Assembly (NCBI GenBank): GCA_964657395.1
Contig: CAZZUX010000001.1
Location: 121,269 to 185,268, forward strand
DNA length: 64,000 nucleotides
Direction: 5' to 3'
DNA from: G963692885 sp964657395
GTDB lineage: Bacteria > Acidobacteriota > Terriglobia > Terriglobales > Acidobacteriaceae
Made by a program: the position numbers and the translations under genes. This document shows positions 8,442 through 17,064 of the stretch, one piece after another (within the stretch, counting starts at the first letter, position 1; every line of letters starts with the position of its first letter). The notes beneath the pieces are model-generated. The model did not search any database. It was not told the origin of the DNA and saw only the letters and a program-made list of their open reading frames with translations.

Positions 8442-10148
8442 ATGTCCGATTCGACCCTGCCGCTACCCGGCAGACTTCCAGGAGTAGTGGACGCAACGCC
8501 CAAACACCAGCCGGTGCGTGAGACCTACCTGGAAAAGGTTCACTCGTGGGTAGTGACCGTCGATCACAAGCAGCTGGGCATCCTGTACATCGTCTATTCA
8601 CTCCTGTTCCTGGTGATCGCAGGCGTTGAAGCACTGTTGATTCGCATTCAACTTGCAGTGCCGCACAACACCTTCATTTCTCCGCAGGTGTACAACCGCA
8701 TGTTCACCATGCACGGCACCACGATGGTGTTCTTTGTCGGCATGCCGATCCTTACAGGATTTGCAAACTACCTCATCCCGCTGATGATCGGTGCGCGCGA
8801 CATGGCGTTCCCGCGTCTCAACGCCTTCAGCTTCTGGATGACAGCCTTTGGCGGCATCCTGCTGTACTACAGCTTCATTGGTGGCGTGGGTTTGTCGAAT
8901 GCCGGCAGCGCGCCCGACGTAGGCTGGTTCGCATACGCGCCGTTAACCGAACTCGCCTTCTCGCGCGGGCACAGTACAGACTATTGGGCCATTTCGCTCA
9001 GCCTCACCGGCATCGGCAGCATCGGTGCGGCAATCAATATCATTGCCACCGTGGTGTGCATGCGCTGCAAAGGGATGACCATGTTCCGCCTGCCGCTCCT
9101 GGCATGGCTGTACCTGGTGCAGGCCGGCCTCATCCTGGTAGCGATCGGGCCGCTCACTGCGGCGCAGATCATGCTCATGGTCGATCGGTATCTCGGCGGT
9201 CATTTTTTCGACGCGCAGGGGAGTGGTTCGGCCTACCTCTGGATGCACTTCTTCTGGATCTTCGGTCACCCCGAAGTCTATGTGCTGGTGCTGCCGGCAT
9301 TCGCCTTCGCCAATGAGATCATTCCGACCTTTTCGCGCAAAGCCATCTTCGGCTATCCAGCCATGGTGGCAGCTTCCGTAGGCATCGGCTTCGTGAGCCT
9401 CGGGGTGTGGGCTCATCACATGTTCACAGTCGGCATGACTTCCGTTTCGAATGCATTTTTCGCTCTGTCGACGATGCTTGTCGGCATTCCAACCGGCATC
9501 AAAATTTTCAACTGGATCGCCACGATGTGGGGCGGGAAGCTGCGCTTCGCAACACCCATGCTGTTCAGCGTAGGCTTCGTCTTCCAGTTCCTGATCGCCG
9601 GCCTGACCGGCATTGTCCTCTCGGTTGCACCGGTGGATTGGCAGCTCCACAACACCTACTTTGTCGTCGCCCATTTCCACTACGTGCTGGTCGGCGGCAT
9701 CCTGTTCACACTCTTCGCAGCCCTGTATTACTGGTTCCCGAAAGCCACCGGCAAAATGATGAATGAGCGCCTCGGTAAATGGCACTTCTGGCTGTTTCTC
9801 ATCGGCTTTCATCTCACCTTCGATCTACTGCATGTCCCGGGAATCCTGGGCATGCCGCGCCAGATTTATACCTACGAGCCGGATCGTGGCTGGATGATCT
9901 GGAACTTTCTTGCGAGTATCGGCGCCTTCATCCAGGCTGCAGCAACCCTGCTCTTTGTCTACAACATGATCACTTCCTATTTCTTCGGACCCGATGCCGG
10001 ACCCGACCCTTGGGACGCATGGACACTGGAATGGGCTACGACCTCACCGCCGCCGGCGTATAACTTCGCTGTCGAGCCGGTCGTCAGCAGTCGCCGGCCA
10101 TTGTGGGATTTGAAACATCCTGAAGATCCGGATTCGGCATGGGAGTAG
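8442..10148 (+). CDS. coxA: Cytochrome c oxidase subunit I
   Basis: 568 residues with about 12 transmembrane helices: the catalytic subunit reducing O2 to water. Ligands visible are H91 (low-spin haem), H276 and Y280 in the FGHPEVY motif (CuB and the cross-linked Tyr), H325-H326 in WAHHMF (CuB), H411 (high-spin haem) and H413 (low-spin haem) in VAHFHYVL. E278 in the GHPEVY motif, D120/N127 (D-channel) and Lys in GIKIFNW (K-channel) indicate an A1-type proton-pumping haem-copper oxidase. AAGGAG lies about 10 nt before the ATG. It follows coxB by 45 nt in the same operon. Confidence 0.97.
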   Translation: MSDSTLPLPGRLPGVVDATPKHQPVRETYLEKVHSWVVTVDHKQLGILYIVYSLLFLVIAGVEALLIRIQLAVPHNTFISPQVYNRMFTMHGTTMVFFVGMPILTGFANYLIPLMIGARDMAFPRLNAFSFWMTAFGGILLYYSFIGGVGLSNAGSAPDVGWFAYAPLTELAFSRGHSTDYWAISLSLTGIGSIGAAINIIATVVCMRCKGMTMFRLPLLAWLYLVQAGLILVAIGPLTAAQIMLMVDRYLGGHFFDAQGSGSAYLWMHFFWIFGHPEVYVLVLPAFAFANEIIPTFSRKAIFGYPAMVAASVGIGFVSLGVWAHHMFTVGMTSVSNAFFALSTMLVGIPTGIKIFNWIATMWGGKLRFATPMLFSVGFVFQFLIAGLTGIVLSVAPVDWQLHNTYFVVAHFHYVLVGGILFTLFAALYYWFPKATGKMMNERLGKWHFWLFLIGFHLTFDLLHVPGILGMPRQIYTYEPDRGWMIWNFLASIGAFIQAAATLLFVYNMITSYFFGPDAGPDPWDAWTLEWATTSPPPAYNFAVEPVVSSRRPLWDLKHPEDPDSAWE

Positions 10149-10188
10149 CGACATTGATGAACAGCAGATATACGCGAAAGGTGGCTCC

Positions 10189-10821
10189 ATGAGCGCCGCA
10201 GCACCCGTTGTGCCGCAAGGCTCCGGAGGACATGGCGCCAGTCATTCCGCTGGTCATTCCGATGATTGGATACTGCCTTACAAGGGCAAGGTCGGCATGT
10301 ACTGCCTCATCTTTGGCGAGTCGACCATCTTTGCCATCTTTGTCGTGGCCTACATCTACTACATCGGGCGCAGCAAGTGGGGACCCACGCCACAGCAAGT
10401 TTTGGAGCTGCCGATCTTCAGCTCCATCTGTCTGCTTTCCAGCAGTCTTACAATCTGGCTTGCCGAACGTGCCCTGCACAAGCGGCAGATGAGCCAGTTC
10501 TCCGTGTGGTGGGGCGGTACCATCCTGCTCGGACTCGTGTTCATGGTTGGTACTGCGATGGAATGGCGAAAGTTGATCTACGTAGACGGATTGACGGTGC
10601 ACACAAATGTCTTCGGTTCGACTTACTACTGCCTCGTCGGTCTTCACGCTTTTCACGTGATCGTCGGCCTTGCGCTGCTTAGCCTCGTGCTTCTTTTCGG
10701 ATTCATGGGCAAGCTGACGCCCAACCATACCGAGCGGGTAGAAGTACTGTCACTGTACTGGCACTTTGTGGACGCGATCTGGGTCGTTGTCTTCACGGTT
10801 GTGTATGTCATTGGTCGTTAG
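10189..10821 (+). CDS. coxC: Cytochrome c oxidase subunit III
   Basis: 210 residues with about five transmembrane helices, as in the short bacterial subunit III proteins that lack the first two helices of the mitochondrial form. Recognisable features are GESTIFAIFVVAYIYY, the LHAFHVIVGL segment, and the C-terminal YWHFVDAIWVVVFTVVYV, which is highly characteristic of the family. A short His- and Gly-rich N-terminus precedes the first helix. AAAGGTGG lies just upstream of the ATG. Likely a non-catalytic core subunit that stabilises proton pumping and assembly. Confidence 0.95.
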   Translation: MSAAAPVVPQGSGGHGASHSAGHSDDWILPYKGKVGMYCLIFGESTIFAIFVVAYIYYIGRSKWGPTPQQVLELPIFSSICLLSSSLTIWLAERALHKRQMSQFSVWWGGTILLGLVFMVGTAMEWRKLIYVDGLTVHTNVFGSTYYCLVGLHAFHVIVGLALLSLVLLFGFMGKLTPNHTERVEVLSLYWHFVDAIWVVVFTVVYVIGR

Positions 10822-10869
10822 TCGCTGCGGGCGAATCGCAGTGCGGATAAGAATGGATAGGCTCTAGAG

Positions 10870-11784
10870 ATGGCTTCCACACACGAACACGTTCAGCCAC
10901 ACGGCAGTGCGCATAGTCCTGGCGAACATGGCACACATGACGAAACCGTGGTGCTGCCCGAGCCTACCGCGTGGCCGGTAGTTCTGGCCATTGGCCTGAC
11001 CTTCATGGCAGCGAGCCTGGTCACGAACCACCTGCTGCTCTATCTCGGACTCGCCTTGACTAGCGCCGGAGCGTTCGGCTGGTTCAGGGATGTACTGCCG
11101 CATGAACGGCACGAAGTCTTACCCGTGGTCGCCGAGCATCTTGAGTTCACCTCCACCCGTCTTCGCGTCGCACGCCTTGCGCTGCCGACCGCCGCCGACG
11201 AAGCCGCATCTCCGGGCCACGAGCAGACGCCTCAGCATGCCAGCCCAGTCATCTCGGGCCTCAAGGGCGGCATCGCCGGCGGCATCGTCATGGTTTTCCC
11301 CGCACTGCTCTACGGACTCCTGCGTTACCACAGCATCTGGTACACCGTGAACCTGCTCGGCGGTGCCGGAGTTGCAGCTTTGCAGAACGCGACGCCTGAA
11401 CAGATCGCGCAGTTCCACTGGGGCGGATTGCTCGTCGCTACTGTCATCCAGGCAACGACGTGTGTACTCGTAGGCCTGCTTTACGGCGCGCTGCTCCCCA
11501 TCATGCCCAAGCATCCAATCATCCTTGGTGGCCTGGTTGCACCCGCTCTCTGGACCGGCCTTCTGCACTCCACTTTGGGCATCATCAATCCATTCCTCGA
11601 CGCACGTATCGACTGGTGGTGGTTCGCTGCTTCGCAAGTGACCTTCGGCTTGGTTGCCGGCTATGTCGTAGCGCGGCAGGGCGGCCTGCGCGACATGCGC
11701 ACGCAGCCTTTCGCTGTGCGACTCGGCATTGAAACCCCTGGCCTGGGCCACATGCGCAGCCATGATGAAGGGGACAGCCAGTGA
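10870..11784 (+). CDS. Multi-pass membrane protein of the oxidase operon, His-rich N-terminus
   Basis: 304 residues. The first 25 carry seven histidines, then two close transmembrane helices (about 35-72) resembling a small oxidase subunit IV. A soluble linker (about 75-125) is followed by four or five further hydrophobic segments (about 128-265) and a basic tail. I do not know a named family for the whole protein. Its place between subunit III and the dihaem cytochrome, and the 4-nt ATGA overlap with the latter, argue for a structural or assembly role in the oxidase. The His-rich tail could bind copper or haem; that is inference. Confidence 0.75.
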   Translation: MASTHEHVQPHGSAHSPGEHGTHDETVVLPEPTAWPVVLAIGLTFMAASLVTNHLLLYLGLALTSAGAFGWFRDVLPHERHEVLPVVAEHLEFTSTRLRVARLALPTAADEAASPGHEQTPQHASPVISGLKGGIAGGIVMVFPALLYGLLRYHSIWYTVNLLGGAGVAALQNATPEQIAQFHWGGLLVATVIQATTCVLVGLLYGALLPIMPKHPIILGGLVAPALWTGLLHSTLGIINPFLDARIDWWWFAASQVTFGLVAGYVVARQGGLRDMRTQPFAVRLGIETPGLGHMRSHDEGDSQ

Positions 11785-12590
11785 CCCATCGGAAAGCATT
11801 CCAATGGAAGCTGACCCTCTGCCTGGGTGCGTCGTTAGGCGCAGCTGCGATCACGACAGGTTGTCAGCTGCCCGGAAAGCCTGGACCAGGCCCGGAAGTA
11901 CCCGTGCCTTCCGCCGAGCTGAACTTCGACAAGCTCTATTCACAAAACTGTTCGGGCTGTCATGGCGACAATGGTCAGCACGGCGCTGCCATCGCGCTGA
12001 ACAATCCCGAGTACCTAGCCCTTGTCGATGACACAACGCTGAAGAACGTAACAGCTAACGGCTACAAAGGCGGGTTGATGCCCGGCTTCGGTGCAAAGGC
12101 CGGAGGCATGCTGACAGACGCACAAATTGATGCGCTGGTGCACGGTATGCGCACGGCATGGGGTAAGGGCAACGTGCTCGCTGGACAAAATGCGCCCGCA
12201 TACGCATCAACCGGAAAAGGCAATGTTTCCCACGGTGAGCAGGTCTACCAGGCTGCATGCGCGCGATGCCATGGCGCGCCGGGAACAGGGAATCAGAAGG
12301 GCTCGATTCTCAACGGATCGTACCTCGGACTCATGGACGCGCAGAGTCTGCGCACCATCACCATCATCGGCCGTCCGGAATACGGCATGCCCGACTGGAA
12401 AGGCGATCAGCCGGGTCATTCGCTTACCGATGCAGAAGTCACGGACGTCGTCGCATGGCTCCAGGCGCAGACCCCGGCGCTCCCCGGCCAGCCCTACCCG
12501 TCGCGCCTGCCTTCCGCGAATGATCCACTGCCAACCAACCAGAGTCCTTCACACGAGCCACTGCCAACACACTCCAAAGGAGGAAAATAA
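11781..12590 (+). CDS. Dihaem cytochrome c lipoprotein
   Basis: 269 residues. A signal sequence ends in a lipobox-like TTGC with C28 as likely lipidation site. Two class I cytochrome c domains follow: C57-S-G-C60-H61 and C160-A-R-C163-H164. Probable axial Met residues are in GLMPGFG (M100) and GMPDW (M203). The C-terminal tail is Pro-rich. The start overlaps the preceding gene by ATGA and its stop overlaps the Rieske start by one base, so the three are translationally coupled. Likely carries electrons from the Rieske/cytochrome b complex to the CuA site of the oxidase. Confidence 0.92.
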   Translation: MTHRKAFQWKLTLCLGASLGAAAITTGCQLPGKPGPGPEVPVPSAELNFDKLYSQNCSGCHGDNGQHGAAIALNNPEYLALVDDTTLKNVTANGYKGGLMPGFGAKAGGMLTDAQIDALVHGMRTAWGKGNVLAGQNAPAYASTGKGNVSHGEQVYQAACARCHGAPGTGNQKGSILNGSYLGLMDAQSLRTITIIGRPEYGMPDWKGDQPGHSLTDAEVTDVVAWLQAQTPALPGQPYPSRLPSANDPLPTNQSPSHEPLPTHSKGGK

Positions 12591-13246
12591 TGGATCCGGC
12601 GACAGAGAAGATTTCCGACCGTGGAGCTGCGAGCATGGATGCTCAAACCGGTGATACTCCCACCCACGTGTATGCGCCCGCGCCAGCCGATCCCAGGGAT
12701 CTGTCCCGCCGTTCCATGCTCATGAAAATCGGCATCGCACTGAACGCCCTGGTGGCTGTAGCGATCGCCACGCCGATCATTCGTTACGTCTTCTTTCCGA
12801 TCCGCGGCAAAGAAGGTTATCTCTCCTGGGTCTCGCTCGGCAACGTAGAAGCCTTCGATGAAGGCGACACCAGGCTCGTCAACTTTCGCAACCCCTTCAC
12901 TCAGGAATGGGATGGCGAGACCGGCAACGTGGCGTGTTATGTGCGGCGTGAAAAAGGGAACCAGTTCACAGTGTTTGCCGTGAATTGCGCGCATCTCAAT
13001 TGTCCCGTTCGCTGGTTCCCTCAGTCACAATTGTTTATGTGCCCCTGCCACGGCGGGGTCTACTACGCGAATGGCGATCGCGCAGCCGGTCCACCAGAGC
13101 GTGGATTGTTCACCTATCCGACGCGCGTCAGCAATGGCAACCTGATGATCCACGCAGGCCAGATGCCGACATTGGCAAACCAGCAAGCGAAGCTCGTTAA
13201 AGGAATTACTCCATGTCCTGGTACAAACACACCTACGATTGGCTAG
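12590..13246 (+). CDS. Rieske iron-sulfur protein of a cytochrome bc-type complex
   Basis: 218 residues. A Tat-like motif SRRSMLMK at about 40-47 precedes one hydrophobic anchor (about 47-69). The Rieske [2Fe-2S] boxes are CAHLNC (C133, H135, C138) and CPCHGG (C151, C153, H154). By family knowledge C133/H135/C151/H154 bind the cluster and C138-C153 form the disulfide. It starts on the last base of the upstream stop codon, and its 3' end overlaps the cytochrome b gene by 34 bp, which implies strong coupling. Acts at the quinol-oxidising site with cytochrome b. Confidence 0.95.
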   Translation: MDPATEKISDRGAASMDAQTGDTPTHVYAPAPADPRDLSRRSMLMKIGIALNALVAVAIATPIIRYVFFPIRGKEGYLSWVSLGNVEAFDEGDTRLVNFRNPFTQEWDGETGNVACYVRREKGNQFTVFAVNCAHLNCPVRWFPQSQLFMCPCHGGVYYANGDRAAGPPERGLFTYPTRVSNGNLMIHAGQMPTLANQQAKLVKGITPCPGTNTPTIG

Positions 13247-14754
13247 AGCGGCGAGTTCAGCTCGAAGGACCAATCCGGCAAGAGATCGAACATCCGGTTC
13301 CGCGCAATACGGCGAGCTGGTGGTACGTATTCGGAAGCGCCAGCTTCGTTCTGCTCTTGCTGCAGATTGTCACCGGCATCCTGCTCGCGATCGTCTATGT
13401 ACCAGAGGCTGGACAGGCATGGAACAGCCTCCAGGTCCTCAATCATGACCTGCCCCTCGGCTGGTTTCTGCGAGCCATGCATGGCTGGGGCTCCAACTTC
13501 ATGGTCGCTGTTGTTGTCATTCACATGGCACAGGTCTTCCTCTTTGGCGCGTACAAATTTCCTCGCGAGCTGACCTGGATCCTTGGCGTCTTCCTGCTGC
13601 TCATGACACTCGGCATGGCTTTCACCGGCCAGGTGTTGCGGTTTGATCAGGATGCCTACTGGGGCCTCGGCATCGGCGCTTCCATCTCCGGTCGCATCCC
13701 GGTCGTTGGCCGTTACGTCGTCAGTCTGCTGCTGGGCGGACCCATCATCGCCGGCGCCACTTTGTCCCGCTTCTTCACACTGCATGTCTTCGTCATTCCA
13801 TCCGCCATGCTGGCCTTCGCCGGCCTGCATACCTGGCTGGTCTTGAAGCTGGGCATCAATGAATGGCCCACACCCGGCCGCATCGTCACCCGCGACACCT
13901 ACATTCAGGAGTACCACGAGCTCACACACAAGGACGGCATAGCTTTCTTCCCCTATGCCATCTGGAAAGACCTGGTCTTTTCCGCAGGTCTGCTCCTCGC
14001 GGTCGCCATGTGCGCAGCTATTTTCGGACCCTTTGGTCCAGGCGGTCAGCCCGACCCGACGATCATCCAGACCGTTCCCAAGCCCGATTACTTCTTCCTC
14101 TGGATCTACTCAATTCTGTCCTTCCTCCCGAACTGGATGGAGACGCCGGCAATCCTGATCGCGCCCGTCATCGGCATCGGCTTCATGCTGGTTCTCCCAT
14201 TCATTGCTGGCGTCGGAGAGAAGAGCTGGTATCGCCGCCCCGTCGCGGTCCTCTCTGTCGTGATCCTGGCCGTTGCCTTCGCCACCTTGACCCATCTCGG
14301 CACCTATGAGCCATGGAGTCCGAAGATGGAAGCATGGAGCGGCTACGCGGTACCGGTCAAATACATCCACGGCCGCACACCACTCGAGTTGCAGGGCGCC
14401 AACGTTCTTCAGGACAAGCAATGTCGCAACTGTCACATGCTCGGCGGAGTCGGTGGTGAGCGCGGACCTGCTCTCGATGGCGTCGCGAACCGGCTCACCG
14501 AAGACCAACTCATCCGCCAGGTACTGCAGGGTGGCGGCAACATGCCGGCGTACGGAAAGAATCTGTCTCCACCGCAAGTCACAGCGCTGGTTGCATTTCT
14601 TGAAACGCTGCACCCGGATAATGAGCGTCCGGCAGAAGACGCCACGCGGCCGCTGGTCCAGGTCAACGACGCGCAGCCAACCATACAGCAGGAGCGTAGC
14701 CCCGCAATGAACAGCGACCGGCCCGTCGCCGTTCCGACTCCCAAGGGCCAGTAG
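13213..14754 (+). CDS. Cytochrome b fused to a C-terminal cytochrome c domain
   Basis: 513 residues. The N-terminal half is a cytochrome b with four haem-ligand histidines: H90 and H104 in one helix, H191 and H206 in the next. The 13- and 14-residue gaps match the b6 pattern rather than the mitochondrial 13/13 pattern. KPDYFFLW at about 290-297 occupies the PEWY position of the quinol site. More helices run to about residue 360. A class I cytochrome c domain (about 390-470) with C404-R-N-C407-H408 and probable axial M444 is fused on. A low-complexity Pro/Gln tail follows. Together with the Rieske protein and dihaem cytochrome this forms a bc/b6-like quinol:cytochrome c oxidoreductase. Confidence 0.94.
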   Translation: MSWYKHTYDWLERRVQLEGPIRQEIEHPVPRNTASWWYVFGSASFVLLLLQIVTGILLAIVYVPEAGQAWNSLQVLNHDLPLGWFLRAMHGWGSNFMVAVVVIHMAQVFLFGAYKFPRELTWILGVFLLLMTLGMAFTGQVLRFDQDAYWGLGIGASISGRIPVVGRYVVSLLLGGPIIAGATLSRFFTLHVFVIPSAMLAFAGLHTWLVLKLGINEWPTPGRIVTRDTYIQEYHELTHKDGIAFFPYAIWKDLVFSAGLLLAVAMCAAIFGPFGPGGQPDPTIIQTVPKPDYFFLWIYSILSFLPNWMETPAILIAPVIGIGFMLVLPFIAGVGEKSWYRRPVAVLSVVILAVAFATLTHLGTYEPWSPKMEAWSGYAVPVKYIHGRTPLELQGANVLQDKQCRNCHMLGGVGGERGPALDGVANRLTEDQLIRQVLQGGGNMPAYGKNLSPPQVTALVAFLETLHPDNERPAEDATRPLVQVNDAQPTIQQERSPAMNSDRPVAVPTPKGQ

Positions 14755-14757
14755 CTG

Positions 14758-17064
14758 ATGCTAGATGTGGGCGACGCTGTCGTCCGTTCCTGGGCACTGC
14801 TGCCATGGATTTCTGCGCTGCTTCTGCTGAGCGCTGTCATCTACCTTCGCGGCTTTTGCCTGTTGCGCGCCACTAGGCCCGAGCAGTTTCCGGATTGGCG
14901 CGCAGCCCTGTTCCTCGGTGGCCTCGTCTCCCTCTGGCTCGCCCTCGCTTCGCCTCTCGACACTATGGGAGGTTTCCTCCTCACCGCCCACATGGTGCAG
15001 CACTTCATGCTGATGTCTGTGGCGCCGCCCTTATTGCTCATGGGCTATCCAGTAGTACCGCTGTTGCGTGGGTTGCCGCGGCCCCTGGTACGCGATGGCC
15101 TTGGTCCCTTCTTCAGTATGGGCTGGCTGCATTATCTGCAAAGATTGCTCACCGCGCCTGTGTTTGGCTGGTTGGCGATGAATGTCGCCTACATCGGCTG
15201 GCACATTCCTGTGGCCTACGAATTGACGCTGCGATCACAGCACTGGCACGAAGTAGAGCATGCCTGTTTTTTCCTCACCTCCCTGGCCTTTTGGTGGAAC
15301 GTGGTGCAGCCCTGGCCAAGTCGTCCCCGAACGTCGCGCTGGATGGTGCTGTTCTATCTTGTGTCGGCAGACCTCGTAAACACCGCCCTCTCTGCATCGC
15401 TTGCGTTCTCCGGCAAACTCTTCTATCCGACCTACGCAGCCATGCCACGTATCTCGGGGCTCACTCCGATGAACGACCAGATTGCAGCAGGCGCCTTTAT
15501 GTGGGTCATCGGATCGATCGTCTTCCTGGTACCGGCTATCGCAATCACCGTCATGCTGCTGGCACCGCGAAAGTCCGATAAGCGCCTGCCGGCATTGCAC
15601 GTCCTACAACCGCTGCCCGCTGCGCGCAAGCGTTTCGACCTGTTACGCGTCCCCTGGATAGGTGGCCTGCTGCGCTCACGTTATGGACGCATGTCGCTGC
15701 AGGCTGTCACCCTTCTCATCTCGGCGATGGTGATTGCTCACGGTTTCTTGGGCCACCCTATGGGATCGATGAATCTCGCCGGTGTCGTTCCGTGGAATTA
15801 TGCCCGCGTCTTCGGAGTAGTGGCGCTCATTCTTTTCGGCAACCTCTTCTGCATGGCCTGCCCTTTCATGCTGCCGCGGGAGCTCGGACACCGTCTGGGA
15901 CTGGCAACCCATGCGTGGCCTCTCTGGCTGCGAAACAAGTGGTTAGCGCTGGGCCTTGTTGTTCTTTTCTTCTGGAGCTACGAACAGTTCGCTCTCTGGG
16001 ACGCACCACTGCGGACCGCATGGCTGCTGATTGGATACTTCGCCGCGGCGTTTCTGGTCGACACTTTTTTCCGCGGTGCCAGCTTCTGCAAATATGTGTG
16101 TCCCATCGGTCAATTCAATTTTGTAAGCTCCCTGTTTTCTCCCGCAGAACTGACCGTCCGAAGTCAGGGTGTATGTGCCTCTTGCGAGACCAGGGACTGC
16201 ATTCGAGGAAACGAGAAGCAACGTGGCTGTGAGCTGGATTTGTTCCTCCCGCAAAAGGTAGGCAATCTTGATTGCACTCTCTGCATGGATTGCGTGAAGG
16301 CCTGCCCCCACGACAACGTTGCCATCTATGCGATGTCACCGATGCGGGAAGTGAGCCGCGATCCCGTGCGATCATCCATTCGCCGTTTATCCCTGCGCAC
16401 CGATCTGGCCATGATGATACTCACTATCACTCTTGCCGCATTTCTGAATGCTGCTGCCATGATCGAACCAGGTTCATCCTTAATCACGAGGATCGCGAAG
16501 TATGTCGCGCCATCATGGCAAGCAGTTGCCAGCGTGAGCGGAACGATCCTCCTCATCCTTGCCTTCGCGGCCACAGTCTGGCTCGCCATCATTGCCATGC
16601 GGAGCCAACTGCACCCGGACGCGAAAAGTGAATGGTCTCAGCGACAGGTCTTCTGCCGTTTTGTCCTGACCTTGATGCCGCTAAGCCTTGGTATGTGGAC
16701 AGCTCATCTGCTCTTCCACTTCTTGACGACCTGGCAAAGCGCGGTACCGCTGTTCCACCAATTCATTGCAGATAGCGCGGCCACGTTCGGCATCCACACT
16801 GCCGCGAATGCAGATTGGCTGCAGGTCGGCGGTGCAGCCGCGTCACAAGCATCCATGCTGGCTTTGCAGTTGTTTTTTCTGGATGCAGGGCTGCTGCTGA
16901 GTCTCTACACAGCCTGGCGCGTTGCCACGCAATACCAGCCGAGTTCAGCAAGAGCACTGAAGATGCTGTCACCATGGTTGGCAGGAGTGACAGCACTGTA
17001 CGTGTTCGGCTTCTGGATATTGCTGCAGCCCATGCAGATGCGCGGGATGATGATGCAGGGATGA
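14758..17064 (+). CDS. CtaG-type oxidase assembly factor fused to a FixG/NapH-like membrane polyferredoxin
   Basis: 768 residues with two recognisable halves. Residues about 1-275 resemble caa3 assembly factor CtaG: multiple helices with histidines H78, H82, H149, H162, H164 and H168. Residues about 305-530 resemble the membrane polyferredoxins FixG/CcoG, NapH and NosR. They contain two CxxCP/CxxxCP motifs (C365-C368, C444-C448) and an [Fe-S] region with C473, C476, C481, C491, C506, C509, C512 and C516. Four more hydrophobic segments follow (about 550-760). It starts 3 nt after the cytochrome b-c stop and overlaps the next gene by ATGA. A role in copper reduction and insertion into the oxidase is inference from both families. 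Confidence 0.85.
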   Translation: MLDVGDAVVRSWALLPWISALLLLSAVIYLRGFCLLRATRPEQFPDWRAALFLGGLVSLWLALASPLDTMGGFLLTAHMVQHFMLMSVAPPLLLMGYPVVPLLRGLPRPLVRDGLGPFFSMGWLHYLQRLLTAPVFGWLAMNVAYIGWHIPVAYELTLRSQHWHEVEHACFFLTSLAFWWNVVQPWPSRPRTSRWMVLFYLVSADLVNTALSASLAFSGKLFYPTYAAMPRISGLTPMNDQIAAGAFMWVIGSIVFLVPAIAITVMLLAPRKSDKRLPALHVLQPLPAARKRFDLLRVPWIGGLLRSRYGRMSLQAVTLLISAMVIAHGFLGHPMGSMNLAGVVPWNYARVFGVVALILFGNLFCMACPFMLPRELGHRLGLATHAWPLWLRNKWLALGLVVLFFWSYEQFALWDAPLRTAWLLIGYFAAAFLVDTFFRGASFCKYVCPIGQFNFVSSLFSPAELTVRSQGVCASCETRDCIRGNEKQRGCELDLFLPQKVGNLDCTLCMDCVKACPHDNVAIYAMSPMREVSRDPVRSSIRRLSLRTDLAMMILTITLAAFLNAAAMIEPGSSLITRIAKYVAPSWQAVASVSGTILLILAFAATVWLAIIAMRSQLHPDAKSEWSQRQVFCRFVLTLMPLSLGMWTAHLLFHFLTTWQSAVPLFHQFIADSAATFGIHTAANADWLQVGGAAASQASMLALQLFFLDAGLLLSLYTAWRVATQYQPSSARALKMLSPWLAGVTALYVFGFWILLQPMQMRGMMMQG

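Noticed and set aside
8943..9812. 289-residue minus-strand ORF
   Set aside because: Antisense to coxA; His-, Asp- and Glu-rich composition typical of a reverse shadow of a membrane protein.
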